64,000 bases of DNA from Mesorhabditis belari. Taxonomy: Eukaryota > Nematoda > Chromadorea > Rhabditida > Rhabditidae. Shown here piece by piece: positions 1 through 11,590 of the stretch. The notes under the pieces are model-generated. The model saw nothing but the letters and a program-made list of their open reading frames with translations. It had not been told where the DNA came from and made no database searches. The translations under genes and the position numbers were made by a program. Each line of letters begins with the position of its first letter. Position 1 is the stretch's first letter. Location of the stretch: assembly GCA_958450365.1 (NCBI GenBank), contig CAUEEP010000908.1, positions 682,001-746,000 of the forward strand, in the 5' to 3' direction.

Positions 1-355
1 GGAATGAAGAAACTGATAATTTCTTTCAATTCATACATTAAAAAAACCAGTGCGAAACGACCCTCCGAACACTCGAAGAAGAAAATTGATAAAGCTATTG
101 GCATGAGCCTGTCACGACCAAAATGTTTTGAAGATAATAAAATCAAATTGTGATTTGTGTGATCTTCAGTGAATTTTGGGTTAAAAAGGTTTATTTAGAC
201 GGCCATGAATTGGTGATTGCTTGTTTGAAAAGTTTCGGAGTTTTCGCATCAAATTCAAAACGTACTCTTTGATAAACATGGCGTGAGATCGAAATGAGGC
301 TTAATTTGAATAAGTTTACCAAAAGACAACGAGCTAATGGTAGTCTTTTAGGTAC

Positions 356-1931
356 ACCGTTTAGAGAGTGTATTAAGCACAGTTAAGCTTTATAGTAAAT
401 CCTCGTTAACAGAAAGATTTCGTTAGTAAATATCAAGATTTACTATTTCACTGCTAAATTAAGAATGCTAACAACGAACTTTAGTTTTGTTTCTAAATCC
501 TTTTTTTAAGGTTGTGCCTTAGCAACTGTAGACTTTCTCAACCCTAAAAACAGTCCAATAGACGTGAATAGTATTTCACTTCAAACATCAATGCGTTTGA
601 TATTGCCGAGGTAAACATAACGGCTCAAACTATTGGTTGAACAATGATTTATTGGAAAATTATGTAAAATTATTCATTCTAGTATTGAGGTCAATAAGAG
701 CCAAACCGAGGTTCACATAGGGTTCACTTCCAATGCATACTTAGAAAAAACCAAAAAAAAAAGCTATTTTTCTAACACCTTAATATATTGTTAGAATCGG
801 GTATCTTCCTGAACTATTTCCAACAGTGAAGTAACTGTAAGTTTTCAAAATTGACTGGGGAATGATTGATTTTACAACGCTCAAACTCTAGCGACTATTT
901 CAGGTGTTAGTGGCAAAATTTCCGACAAAATTGAATGAAGTATTACATTTCCCTAATAGACGGACCGCAAATATCAAATCAAAACCCCAATCTTTTCATT
1001 CTTTTCATTTGCAGAAAGCTTTTCATTTGCGGAAATGAACGCTGAAAGAGCCATAAAAAAATCACGAGAGAAATTGAGAAACTCAAAGTTCACCACAGAC
1101 CACACGCAATACAATTTCATTTCACTGCCTTCAAAACGGATTGAAGTGTTCTTATCAGCCTTCTTCTTCTTCGACTTTGGAGTCGTTCCACACTCGCTTT
1201 TTTCTAAATATGGATTGGAAGTGAAGTTTCTCAATTTCGCTCGTGATTTTTTTATGGCTCTTTCAGTGTTCATTTCTGCAAATGAAAAGCTTTCTGCAAA
1301 TGAAAAGAATGAAAAGCTTGGGGTTTTGATTTGATATTGGGACCCGTCTATTAGGGAAATGTAATACTTCACTCAATTTTGTCAGAAATATTGCCACTCA
1401 CCCCTGAAATAGTCGCGAGAGTTTGAGCGTTGTAAAATCAAACATTCCCCAGTCAAGTTTGAAAACTTACAGTTACTTCACTGTTGGAAATACTTCAGGA
1501 AGATACCTGATTCTAACAATATATTAAGGTGTGAAAAAAAATACCCGGACTAACGACTTTATGCAAAGGATCACCGAAGACAGTCTAGTTTTCAATTCAA
1601 TTCACTCAGAGATTAAATGTCTTTTACCATAAATAATCCTTCAACTAATACTTTAGTTCATTATGTTGACCTTGGTAATATCAAACGCATTGATTTTTGA
1701 AGTGAAATATTATTCACGTCTATAGGACTGTTTGTAGGATCTAGAAAGTCTGCAGTTGCTGAGGCACAATCTCAAAAAAAGCGAAAATTTGTAGAAGCAA
1801 CACTAAAGCAAAACTGATTCCAAACCATGAACGGGTGAAATAGGAAATCTTGATATTTACTAACGAAATCTTTCTGTTAACGAGGATTTACTATAAAGCT
1901 TAACTGTGCTTAATACACTCTCTAAACGGTG
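356..1931. repeat. Nested foldback element inside IR1 left arm
   Basis: An imperfect hairpin centred near 1153. The sequence around 835-961 pairs with 1345-1472, and the outer part 361-454 pairs with 1833-1930. Because the two halves are complementary, near-identical protein-like frames of about 100-130 codons appear on both strands (974-1372 minus, 1035-1334 plus). I read these as artefacts of the palindrome, not genes. The same core recurs at 7690-8440 and 44190-44860. Confidence 0.75.
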
Positions 1932-2448
1932 TATTAAGAGGTTTAGAGAGTGTATTAAGCACAGTTAAGCTTTATAGTAAATCCTCGTTAACAGAAAGAT
2001 TTCGTTAGTAAATATCAAGATTTACTATTTCACTGCTAAATTAAGAATGCTAACAACGAACTTTAGTTTTGTTTCTAAATCCTTTTTTTAAGGTTGTGCC
2101 TTAGCAACTGTAGACTTTCTCAACCCTAAAAACAGTCCAATAGACGTGAATAGTATTTCACTTCAAACATCAATGCGTTTGATATTGCCGAGGTAAACAT
2201 AATCAAGGATTATTTATTCAAAAAGACATTGAATACCTGGGTGAATTTAGTTGAAAACTACAGTTCCTTTATAGTTCCTTTGCAACCTTTGCATACTCCC
2301 TCCTTGCAAAAGCTACCATAACCTCGTTGTCTTTTTGTAGAGTTATTCAAATTAAGCCTCATTTCGATCTCACGCCATGTTTATCAAACTCAAAAGAGTA
2401 GGTTTTGAATTTGATGCGAAAACTCCGAAACTTTTCAAACAAGCAATC
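1836..2448. repeat. 613-bp insertion found only in the left arm of IR1
   Basis: Has no counterpart in the right arm, where the flanks join directly near 7376-7380. Its first part (1838-1928) is the inverse of 1938-2050, so it is itself palindromic and built from the same terminal repeat as 356-450. No coding content is seen. Confidence 0.6.
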
Positions 2449-3552
2449 ACCAATTCATGGCCGTCTGCTAGATATTATAGTTTAAAACAAGCTGTAAACT
2501 TGGGTGCTTTGACAATTACCACTAAATTATTGGATTCTTTAATAGTTAAATGATCCAGTTGGTAGTTCTTTTGAAAGGTGGGGAAGTTTGGGCACTTTGA
2601 TACCGGCATCCCTTTGAAAGGATGACAATTTACGTGAACGTCAAGTTTGACAGGTCAAATTTAATCTCTTTCGAGTTTGAGAAACATGACGTGTGATAGA
2701 TCGAAATGATACTGAATTTGAATAACTTTACCAAAAGACACGAGTTTATGATTATGAGTTTATGAGTTCACAGTCTCGAAAGTGAATTAGGTACAGTTCA
2801 TTTTTATACAGTATGTATGTGGCAAATTCTTATGTAGTAAATCCTCGTTAATAGATAAATTTCGATAATAAACTATTAAGATTCGCCTACTACTAAAGAA
2901 ATGTGCTAACAACGAGCTTTAATTTGCTTCTACAAACTTTCTTTCTTGAGATTGTGCCTTAGCAACTGTAGTTTTTCCAGATTCTATGAACCGTTTAGAT
3001 TTTTTTCTAGATCCTGCAAGCTTTTCATGCTTTGGTGTAGAATTGAACCCTGAAAGACAGCCAAAAATTTATGAGAGAAATGGAGAAGGTTTACTTTCAA
3101 TCCATATTTTATAAAAACCAGTCCAAACAACCAGTCCAAACGAAGAAGAAAGTAGATAACGCCATTTCAAGGCAATAAAATGTTTTGAAGGTAATAAAAT
3201 GGAATTGTGTTTGGGGTCTGCTGTGAATTTTGAGTTCAAAAGGCTTGTTTGGTGATGAAGTGATCTTTTTTTCCAGAGTTTGAAAGTTTTGGCATCGGTA
3301 TCAATTTAAAACATTGACAAGTCAGTCTATGTCCAGTTTGACATCGTAAAGAATTGGCGTAAAGGCAAAAATTGGTCATTCTAAAGAAATGCCGAGGAGC
3401 GAACTGTAGTTTTTTTTATTTCGAATTTTCCACAACTTCTGGATCAAATCCAATGGATCCACAATCCTTTAATTTTGCCCGACTTTGCATTAATAAAAAG
3501 ACTATCTGTGTATAAATTACATTAGTTGTGAAAAGATGCTGCATTAAAACAC

Positions 3553-6282
3553 GCCACCCATAGGAATTGCCAGAAACATCCTCGTCCAAAAGCATTGCAA
3601 TTTCAAAAAGCAATGGGATCCCTTAAACTAGAAACTACAGTGTCTCCAGCGACCTTTGGCACATTCCCTCTTTCGAAAGTCAACAGTTCCCGACCCATTT
3701 TTTGTCCCGATTTTCATGCCCTATCATGAGGTTTTTGGTGGTATTTCATTGGACTTTTTTTGGTAGACACGGGTTTTGAAATCAGATCAACTCTCTTCAT
3801 AAGTTGTTTTTCGGGTTCATTCTAGTATTGAGGTCAATAAGGAAATGATTAAAATGGGGGTGAGCCAAACCGAGTTGACTTACACACGAAAAAATAGGTT
3901 GAGGCAAGTTTCGAGCATGAGCTTCCGCCCACAAGATCAAGGTCCTGAAAATATAGAGAATCTATATCTTTATTTTACTTAAAAAGTAAAAACAATTCTT
4001 ATTGAAAAAGCTGTCAAATGGTTTTTGAGTTTCGTGTTTTAGACGACATAATTTCCAAGCAGTTCAAATCGACTTTTTCTGATATGAATTTGGCTGATAA
4101 TTTTATTGATAATGTGAAAAACTAAGTGCTTTGTTTCGCTTGAAAGAGTAAAATTAGTACTTTTCAAAGAATGCCGTAAAGCCGCGCTTCTCTCTTTTTT
4201 TCGATTTTTCTTTGCACCTCGGAAAATGTTTAAAAACAAAAGCTTTCAAAAATTCCGGTTATATCTGGTACAATCAGGTATCTTCCCGAATTATTTCAAA
4301 CAGTCAAGTAATTTTTTGTTTTTTGAAATTGACTGGGGAATGTTTGATTTTACAACGCTCAAACTCTAGCGACTATTTCAGGTGTTAGTGGCAATATTTC
4401 TGACAAAATTGAGTGAAGTATTACATTTCCCTAATAGACGGACCGCAAATATCAAATCAAAACCCCTTTCATTCATTCTTTCTTGAAGAAATGAACACTG
4501 AAAGAGCCATAAAAAAATCACGAGCGAAATTGAGAAACTTCACTTCCAATCCATATTTAGAAAAAAGCGAGTGCGGAACGACTCCAAAGTCGAAGAAGAA
4601 GAAGGCTGATAAGAAGATTTCAATCCGTTTTGAAGGCAGTGAAATGAAATTGTATTGCGTGTGGTCTGCGGTGAACTTTGAGTTCAAAAGGGTTGTTGGG
4701 TGATGAATTGATGTTTTGTTTGAAATGTTTGGAAGTTTTGGGATCGTCGATTTGAAACCATTGACAAGTAACGTCTACGGCAATTTTGACATTGTTAAGC
4801 CAAGAATTAGTGTGAAGGAAAAAACAAAACTTTTATGTTTGAAACACAAGACACGGAATCTTCAAAGCAAGCCTAGGGGACAGTGAGATTACGGTAGTTT
4901 TTCTGTAAATTGTCATCGTGTCTTGCATTCAAATTCAAATTCAAAACGGATTGAAATGTTCAAAACGGATTGAAATGAAACTGACTTGTCAAGGTTTTAA
5001 ATTGATACCGATGCCAAAACTTTCAAACCCTTGAAACAAAACATCATTTCAACACGTCAACACGAAAATAGATTTCTTAGCTTAAATTTTGTGTGGGTGA
5101 AACTATCATAGTTGAAAAATTATAAAAAATTCGATGCATCAAGCGGGATCAATTGGCATTTATCGGATTGTGGTCGGACTAGAACCGACCACAAGATAAT
5201 CAATGGCCGGATTCGGACGTCCGGATCGGATTAGGATGTAACATATATAATGATTCTCCCAATCAATGCTCATGTTTCGGTTTCTTGTTTCTCGTCTATT
5301 TGGAGTGCACATAGGCTTTTCGTGTTGTTTCTATAAAATATCTCTCAAGTCATACAGTGTCTGATTTAGATTTTCGTCCGATTTAGACTCAATCTAAATC
5401 TATTTTTCTAACACCTTAATATATTGTTAGAATCGGGTACCTTCCCGAATTGTTTCAAACAGTCAAGTAATTGTTTGTTTTTTTGAAATTGACTGGGGAA
5501 TGTTTGATTTTAGAACGCTCAAACTCTAGCGACTATTTCAGGTGTTAGTGGCAAAATTTCTGACAAAATTGAATGAAGTATTACATTTCCCTAATAGACG
5601 GACCGCAAATATCAAATCAAAACCCCTTTCATTCATTCTTTCTTGAAGAAATGAATGAAATGAATGCTGAAAGAGCCATTAAAAAATCACGAGAGAAATT
5701 GATAAGTCGATTTCAGTCTATTTTGAAGCTAATAAAATGAAATTGTGTTCCGGGTGGGCCGCTGTGAAATTTTGACATTGTTAAGCCAAGAATTAGTGTG
5801 AAGGCAAAAAGTAAAACTTTTACGTTTGAAATACAAGAAACGGAATCTTCAAAGCGAGCCTAGGGGACAGCGAGATTACGGTAGTTTTTTTGTGACTTCA
5901 GAAAATTTTAGAAATAGTATTCGTAACAGCTAAACCTTGTAGTAAATTCTGCGGATTTCGATAGAGAATTATTTCGTTTAATCTGCTAAAAATACCATTG
6001 ATCTGAAGAAATGCCGACGCGCGAATTGTAGCTTTGGTTGTTTGGATCTTCCAGAACTTCTGGATCAAATCCAAGGCGATTCGTTAATTTTGAACGACTA
6101 TTCATTGACAAGAAGAACATTTGTGTACAACGCACATTAATCGCTCAGAATTAACGAATTGTAGATTCACTGAATTAAATCCAGAAGTTGTCGAAAATCC
6201 TAAAAATCAAAGCTACACTTAGCTCTTCGGTATTTCCTCGGATTGTTGAATTCTTCGTGACTTTCAAAAACCGCTTTGTTAA
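3553..6282. repeat. Spacer of IR1, mixed repeat block
   Basis: About 2.7 kb between the arms. The stretch from the end of the left arm to about 5060 is a close copy of 24.2-25.7 kb and of part of 39.8-40.5 kb. 5150-5290 holds a GC-rich palindromic element with GGACGTCCGGATC-type motifs that recurs at other junctions. 5400-5900 holds another copy of the foldback-derived repeat, and 5900-6280 is the inverse of 40.8-41.15 kb. I see no gene. Confidence 0.6.
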
Positions 6283-9213
6283 CGTGTTTTAATGCAGCAT
6301 CTTTTCACAACTAATGTAATTTATACACAGATAGTCTTTTTATTAATGCAAAGTCGGGCAAAATTAAAGGATTGTGGATCCATTGGATTTGATCCAGAAG
6401 TTGTGGAAAATTCGAAATAAAAAAAACTACAGTTCGCTCCTCGGCATTTCTTTAGAATGACCAATTTTTGCCTTTACGCCAATTCTTTACGATGTCAAAC
6501 TGGACATAGACTGACTTGTCAATGTTTTAAATTGATACCGATGCCAAAACTTTCAAACTCTGGAAAAAAAGATCACTTCATCACCAAACAAGCCTTTTGA
6601 ACTCAAAATTCACAGCAGACCCCAAACACAATTCCATTTTATTACCTTCAAAACATTTTATTGCCTTGAAATGGCGTTATCTACTTTCTTCTTCGTTTGG
6701 ACTGGTTTTTATAAAATATGGATTGAAAGTAAACCTTCTCCATTTCTCTCATAAATTTTTGGCTGTCTTTCAGGGTTCAATTCTACACCAAAGGATGAAA
6801 AGCTTGCAGGATCTAGAAAAAAAATCTAAACGGTTCGTAGGATCTGGAAAAACTACAGTTGCTAAGGCACAATCTCAAGAAAGAAAGTTTGTAGAAGCAA
6901 ATTAAAGCTCGTTGTTAGCACATTTCTTTAGTAGTAGGCGAATCTTAATAGTTTATTATCGAAATTTATCTATTAACGAGGATTTACTACATAAGAATTT
7001 GCCACATACATACTGTATAAAAATGAACTGTACCTAATTCACTTTCGAGACTGTGAACTCATAAACTCATAATCATAAACTCGTGTCTTTTGGTAGTTAT
7101 TGAAATGCAGTATCATTTCGATCTATCGCACGCCATGTTTCTCAAACTCGAAAGAGATTAAATTCGACTTGTCAAACTTGACGTTCACGTAAATTGTCAA
7201 TCCTTTCAAAAGGATGCCGGTATCAAAGTGCCCAAACTTCCCCACCTTTCAAAAGAACTACCAATTGGATCATTTAACTATTAAAGAATCCAATAATTTA
7301 GTGGTAATTGTCGAAGCACCAAAGTTTACAGCTTGTTTTAAACTATAATATCTAGCAGACGGCCATGAATTGGTGATTGCGTTCATGGTTTGGAATCAGT
7401 TTTGCTTTAGTGTTGCTTCTACAAATTTTCGCTTTTTTTTGAGATTGTGCCTCAGCAACTGCAGACTTTCTAGATCCTACAAACAGTCCTATAGACGTGA
7501 ATAATATTTCACTTCAAAAATCAATGCGTTTGATATTACCAAGGTCAACATAATGAACTAAAGTATTAGTTGAAGGATTATTTATGGTAAAAGACATTTA
7601 ATCTCTGAGTGAATTGAATTGAAAACTAGACTGTCTTCGGTGATCCTTTGCATAAAGTCGTTAGTCCGGGTATTTTTTTTTCACACCTTAATATATTGTT
7701 AGAATCAGGTATCTTCCTGAAGTATTTCCAACAGTGAAGTAACTGTAAGTTTTCAAACTTGACTGGGGAATGTTTGATTTTACAACGCTCAAACTCTCGC
7801 GACTATTTCAGGTGTTAGTGGCCATATTTCTGACAAAATTGAGTGAAGTATTACATTTCCCTAATAGACGGGTCGCAATATCAAATCAAAACCCCAAGCT
7901 TTTCATTCTTTTCATTTGCAGAAAGCTTTTCATTTGCAGAAATGAACATTGAAAGAGCCATAAAAAAATCACGAGCGAAATTGAGAAACTTCACTTCCAA
8001 GCCATATTTAGAAAAAAGCGAGTGTGGAACGACTCCAAAGTCGAAGAAGAAGAAGGCTGATAAGAACACTTCAATCCGTTTTGAAGGCAGTGAAATGAAA
8101 TTGTATTGCGTGTGGTCTGTGGTGAACTTTGAGTTTCTCAATTTCTCTCGTGATTTTTTTATGGCTCTTTCAGCGTTCATTTCCGCAAATGAAAAGCTTT
8201 CTGCAAATGAAAAGAATGAAAAGATTGGGGTTTTGATTTGATATTTGCGGCCCATCTATGAGGGAAATGTAATACTTCACTCAATTTTGTCAGAAATTTT
8301 GCCACTAACACCTGAAATAGTCGCTAGAGTTTGAGCGTTGTAAAATCAATCATTCCCCAGTCAATTTTGAAAACTTACAGTTACTTCACTGTTGGAAATA
8401 GCTCAGGAAGATACCCGATTCTAACAATATATTAAGGTGTTAGAAAAATAGCTTTTTTTTTGGTTTTTTCTAAGTATGCATTGGAAGTGAACCCTATGTG
8501 AACCTCGGTTTGGCTCTTATTGACCTCAATACTAGAATGAATAATTTTACATAATTTTCCAATAAATCATTGTTCAACCAATAGTTTGAGCCGTTATGTT
8601 TACCTCGGCAATATCAAACGCATTGATGTTTGAAGTGAAATACTATTCACGTCTATTGGACTGTTTTTAGGGTTGAGAAAGTCTACAGTTGCTAAGGCAC
8701 AACCTTAAAAAAAGGATTTAGAAACAAAACTAAAGTTCGTTGTTAGCATTCTTAATTTAGCAGTGAAATAGTAAATCTTGATATTTACTAACGAAATCTT
8801 TCTGTTAACGAGGATTTACTATAAAGCTTAACTGTGCTTAATACACTCTCTAAACGGTGTACCTAAAAGACTACCATTAGCTCGTTGTCTTTTGGTAAAC
8901 TTATTCAAATTAAGCCTCATTTCGATCTCACGCCATGTTTATCAAAGAGTACGTTTTGAATTTGATGCGAAAACTCCGAAACTTTTCAAACAAGCAATCA
9001 CCAATTCATGGCCGTCTAAATAAACCTTTTTAACCCAAAATTCACTGAAGATCACACAAATCACAATTTGATTTTATTATCTTCAAAACATTTTGGTCGT
9101 GACAGGCTCATGCCAATAGCTTTATCAATTTTCTTCTTCGAGTGTTCGGAGGGTCGTTTCGCACTGGTTTTTTTAATGTATGAATTGAAAGAAATTATCA
9201 GTTTCTTCATTCC
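6283..9213 (-). repeat. Long inverted repeat IR1, right arm
   Basis: Reverse complement of 1-3552 apart from the 613-bp insertion of the left arm. It ends at 9213, directly before the start of the unit-A sequence that is shared with 45.67 kb. Sequence equivalent to 6720-9250 is also present at 43.17-45.66 kb, so the arm is itself a dispersed repeat at the left edge of the units. Confidence 0.85.
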
Positions 9214-10595
9214 CGAAAACAATAAAGAAAGTCATGGGGTTTTGACTTGACAGATATTATAGTTTAAAACAAGCTGTAAACTTTGGTCCTTCGACAATTT
9301 CCACTAAATTATTGGATCATTTAAGAGTTAAATGATCCAATTGGTGGTTCATTTGAAAAGTGAGGAAGTTCTGGCACTTTGATACCGGCTTCCTTTTGAA
9401 ACTATTGACAAGTTACGTGAACGTCAAGTTTGACAAGTCAAATTTAATCTCTTTCGAGTTTGAGAAACATGACGTGTGATAGATCGAAATGATACTGAAT
9501 TTGAATAACTTTACCAAAAGACACGAGCTTATGGTAGCTTTTTGAGTTCACCGTTTTGAAAGTGTATTAGGTACAGTTCATTTTTATACAGTATGTTTGT
9601 GGTAAATTCTTATGTAGTAAATCCTCGTTGATAGATAAATTTCGATAATAAACTATTAAGATTCGCCTACTACTAAAGATTTTCTAGATTTTCTTGAATT
9701 GTAGATTTTCTAGATCCAACCCAAAAACTCGAAGAAGAAAGTAATAAGGTCATTTGAGCCGGTCAATGTTTTGGAGGTAATAAAATGGAATTGTGTTTGG
9801 GGTATTCTGCTGCGAATTTTGAATTCAAGGGGGTTGTTTCTGATGAATGGCGTTCAAAAGGCTTGTTTGGTGTTGAAATGATGTTTTGTTTCTAGGGTTT
9901 GAAAGTTTTGGCATCGGTATCCATTTAAAACGTTGACAAGTCAGTCAATGTCAAGTTTGGCATCCTAAAACCAGGAATTGGTGTCAAGGCAAGAATCGAA
10001 ATTGTCGCAAAAAATAAAACTTTTATGTTTGAAATACGAGGCACAGAGTACTCGAATCGAAGCTCAACTTGGATAACTTTACAAGAGGACAGTGAGATTA
10101 CGGTAGTTTTTCTAGAGCTGGAGAAAATTTCAGAAAATCTTTTTGCAACAGTTAAACTTGTTCCACAATCCGTTAATTTTGACCATTTTGCATTTACAAG
10201 AAGACCATCTGTGTATAACTTACATTAGTTGTGAAAAAAATGCTTCATTAAAACGCCCCACCCATAGGAACTTGCCAAAAACATCCTCGTCCAAAAGCAT
10301 TGCAATTTCAAAAAGCAATGGGATCCATTAAATCAGAAACTACGGTGTCTCCAGTGACCTTTGGACATTTCCTCTTTCAAAGCAGCCCACCCGGAAGGGT
10401 GGGCTTTTTTGTTATCTTCATGCGACATTGCGGCGCTAAAATTTCACCAAAAAAGTGGACCCAGGAATGCATTACCTGTTTGCTCATAAAGTTTTTTGCG
10501 TGACCGCCCCTTGTCCCCTTGTCCCTCGTGATCGACCTTTTTGTCGAACCCCTAAATCCGGGTATTTACTGCTTTAGCTCGTGAAGGTCGAGACG
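9214..10595. other. Left end of unit A, no gene seen
   Basis: Intergenic repeat-derived sequence, matching 45.63-47.03 kb in unit C nearly base for base. The first 450 bases are related to 2490-2900. Short open frames (for example 10025-10228) have no recognisable domain and I do not support them. The last 35 bases hold the putative promoter of the peptide gene. Confidence 0.5.
10385..10410. other. Perfect hairpin followed by T tract
   Basis: GCCCACCC, loop GGAA, GGGTGGGC, then six T. It has the form of a bacterial intrinsic terminator but sits about 270 bp upstream of a nematode gene. Conserved exactly at 46819-46844 in unit C. Function unknown. Confidence 0.4.
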
Positions 10596-10623
10596 CTTAT
10601 CAAGTCGAACTTCCATATAAATA
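10596..10623 (+). promoter_or_regulatory. Putative core promoter: GATA site and TATA box
   Basis: CTTATC (inverse GATA motif) at 10596-10601 and TATAAATA at 10616-10623, 58 bases before the ATG at 10681. Spacing suits a TATA-driven start about 30 bp downstream. GATA factors drive gut and epidermal expression in nematodes, which would suit a secreted defence peptide; that is inference. Both motifs are kept in unit C. Confidence 0.5.
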
Positions 10624-10680
10624 CAATGGGACTCACAAAGATCTCCATCCGGCATCAGTTCCCAGCTTCAAACCGAAAGG

Positions 10681-11346
10681 ATGCGTCTTCTCTCCTCTTG
10701 CCTCGCTCTTCTCTTCGCCGTTCTTCTCGTGTTCAGTGGGTTCAATTTTTAAATACAATGAAAGCTTACTACTAAGCTCTCAAGAGCGGTTTTTTCCTAG
10801 AAATTGCCTTTTCTAAAAAGTAACTACTGTTCGAAAATAAATGCTCAAATAGTCAGCTTTCACTCAATTAGGTCAATGCTGGTCACAAATCGTGGTCTCT
10901 AAGAGAATGTGATCAGAATTGGGCCGATCGAATAAAAACTTGGAGCTTACTAAGAAATTTGCCTTGAAGATATTTATGAAAAACCGTTATATATTGATCA
11001 AAGTTTTTGACTTGTTAAAAAGATGGCCCAACTAGCTTCAAAGTTCTAAAGAAACCAAAGATTTTAGCCTCTTCTTCCATGGTGAACGCTGTTGCCGTCC
11101 CGGCATGCAACTCGGCTTGTCCGGTGAGTTGGATTATGAATTTGCAAAAACTCTCACTCGTTACTGCAATTACTGATCGATTATAAAAAAGTGGGATTAA
11201 GGTTTATTTGGGAAATCAGACTCATTGTCACAATTTTCTTGTGCCATTTCAAAGTTGATCATTTTTAGAGCGTCAATTCTTGCTGTGCGACAAACGGCTA
11301 TCCGAGTGGTGGTAGCTGCGTGAGTGGGGCCGCCTACTGCAACTGA
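10681..11346 (+). CDS. Secreted six-cysteine small peptide, copy A
   Basis: Three exons: 10681-10735, 11068-11123, 11269-11346, all with GT..AG introns and matching phases, giving 62 residues. Residues 1-18 (MRLLSSCLALLFAVLLVF) are a strong signal peptide. The mature part starts near the VAVPAC stretch and has cysteines spaced C-x3-C-x5-CC-x10-C-x6-C, ending YCN. There is no other domain. The layout (signal peptide, short Gly/Ser-rich cysteine-rich tail, TATA promoter) fits nematode antimicrobial or infection-induced peptides, but I cannot assign it to a named family. Without splicing the first exon would stop at 10752, which hides the gene from simple ORF calls. A paralogue with the same structure is at 47115-47780 and a lone third exon at 27632-27709. 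Splice sites are my reading, unsupported by transcripts. Confidence 0.72.
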
Positions 11347-11590
11347 AAAACGAGAATATCTCTCGAGTGTTATGTTCAATTCTTGTGTTTTCTTAAATAA
11401 ACTCTGTTGAAAGGTTTTTCACGAAAACGACAAATGAGATCAGATTTTGGGTGTCGAGTTAGAGCTCTTCGTCTTGGTGACCGTGATACTTTGAACGGAT
11501 TGAGTAGTAGCTGAGTTGTTCTTTTCTTTTTCACTCAATGAGGGGACCCTCTTTTTAGGTAGATCATGTTCAAAGAGCTGAACGGAGGTA

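Larger units (their letters stand above)
1..3552 (+). repeat. Long inverted repeat IR1, left arm
   Basis: This stretch is the reverse complement of 6283-9213. Position 1 pairs with about 9213, 350 with 8864 and 1500 with about 7710 (constant sum near 9214). From about 2449 onward the sum shifts to about 9836, so the left arm carries roughly 613 extra bases at 1836-2448. Divergence between arms is low, mostly single substitutions. No convincing gene lies in it; open frames here are by-products of the repeat. Confidence 0.85.

Noticed and set aside
3416..3613. Minus-strand frame (MLFEIAMLLDEDVSGNSYGW...) repeated at 24071 and 39823
   Set aside because: It recurs only as part of the repeat block, has no domain or splice context, and the identity follows the DNA repeat rather than the protein.
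10385..10410. Bacterial intrinsic terminator
   Set aside because: The form fits but the context is nematode nuclear DNA; no bacterial gene is nearby, so it is listed only as a hairpin.
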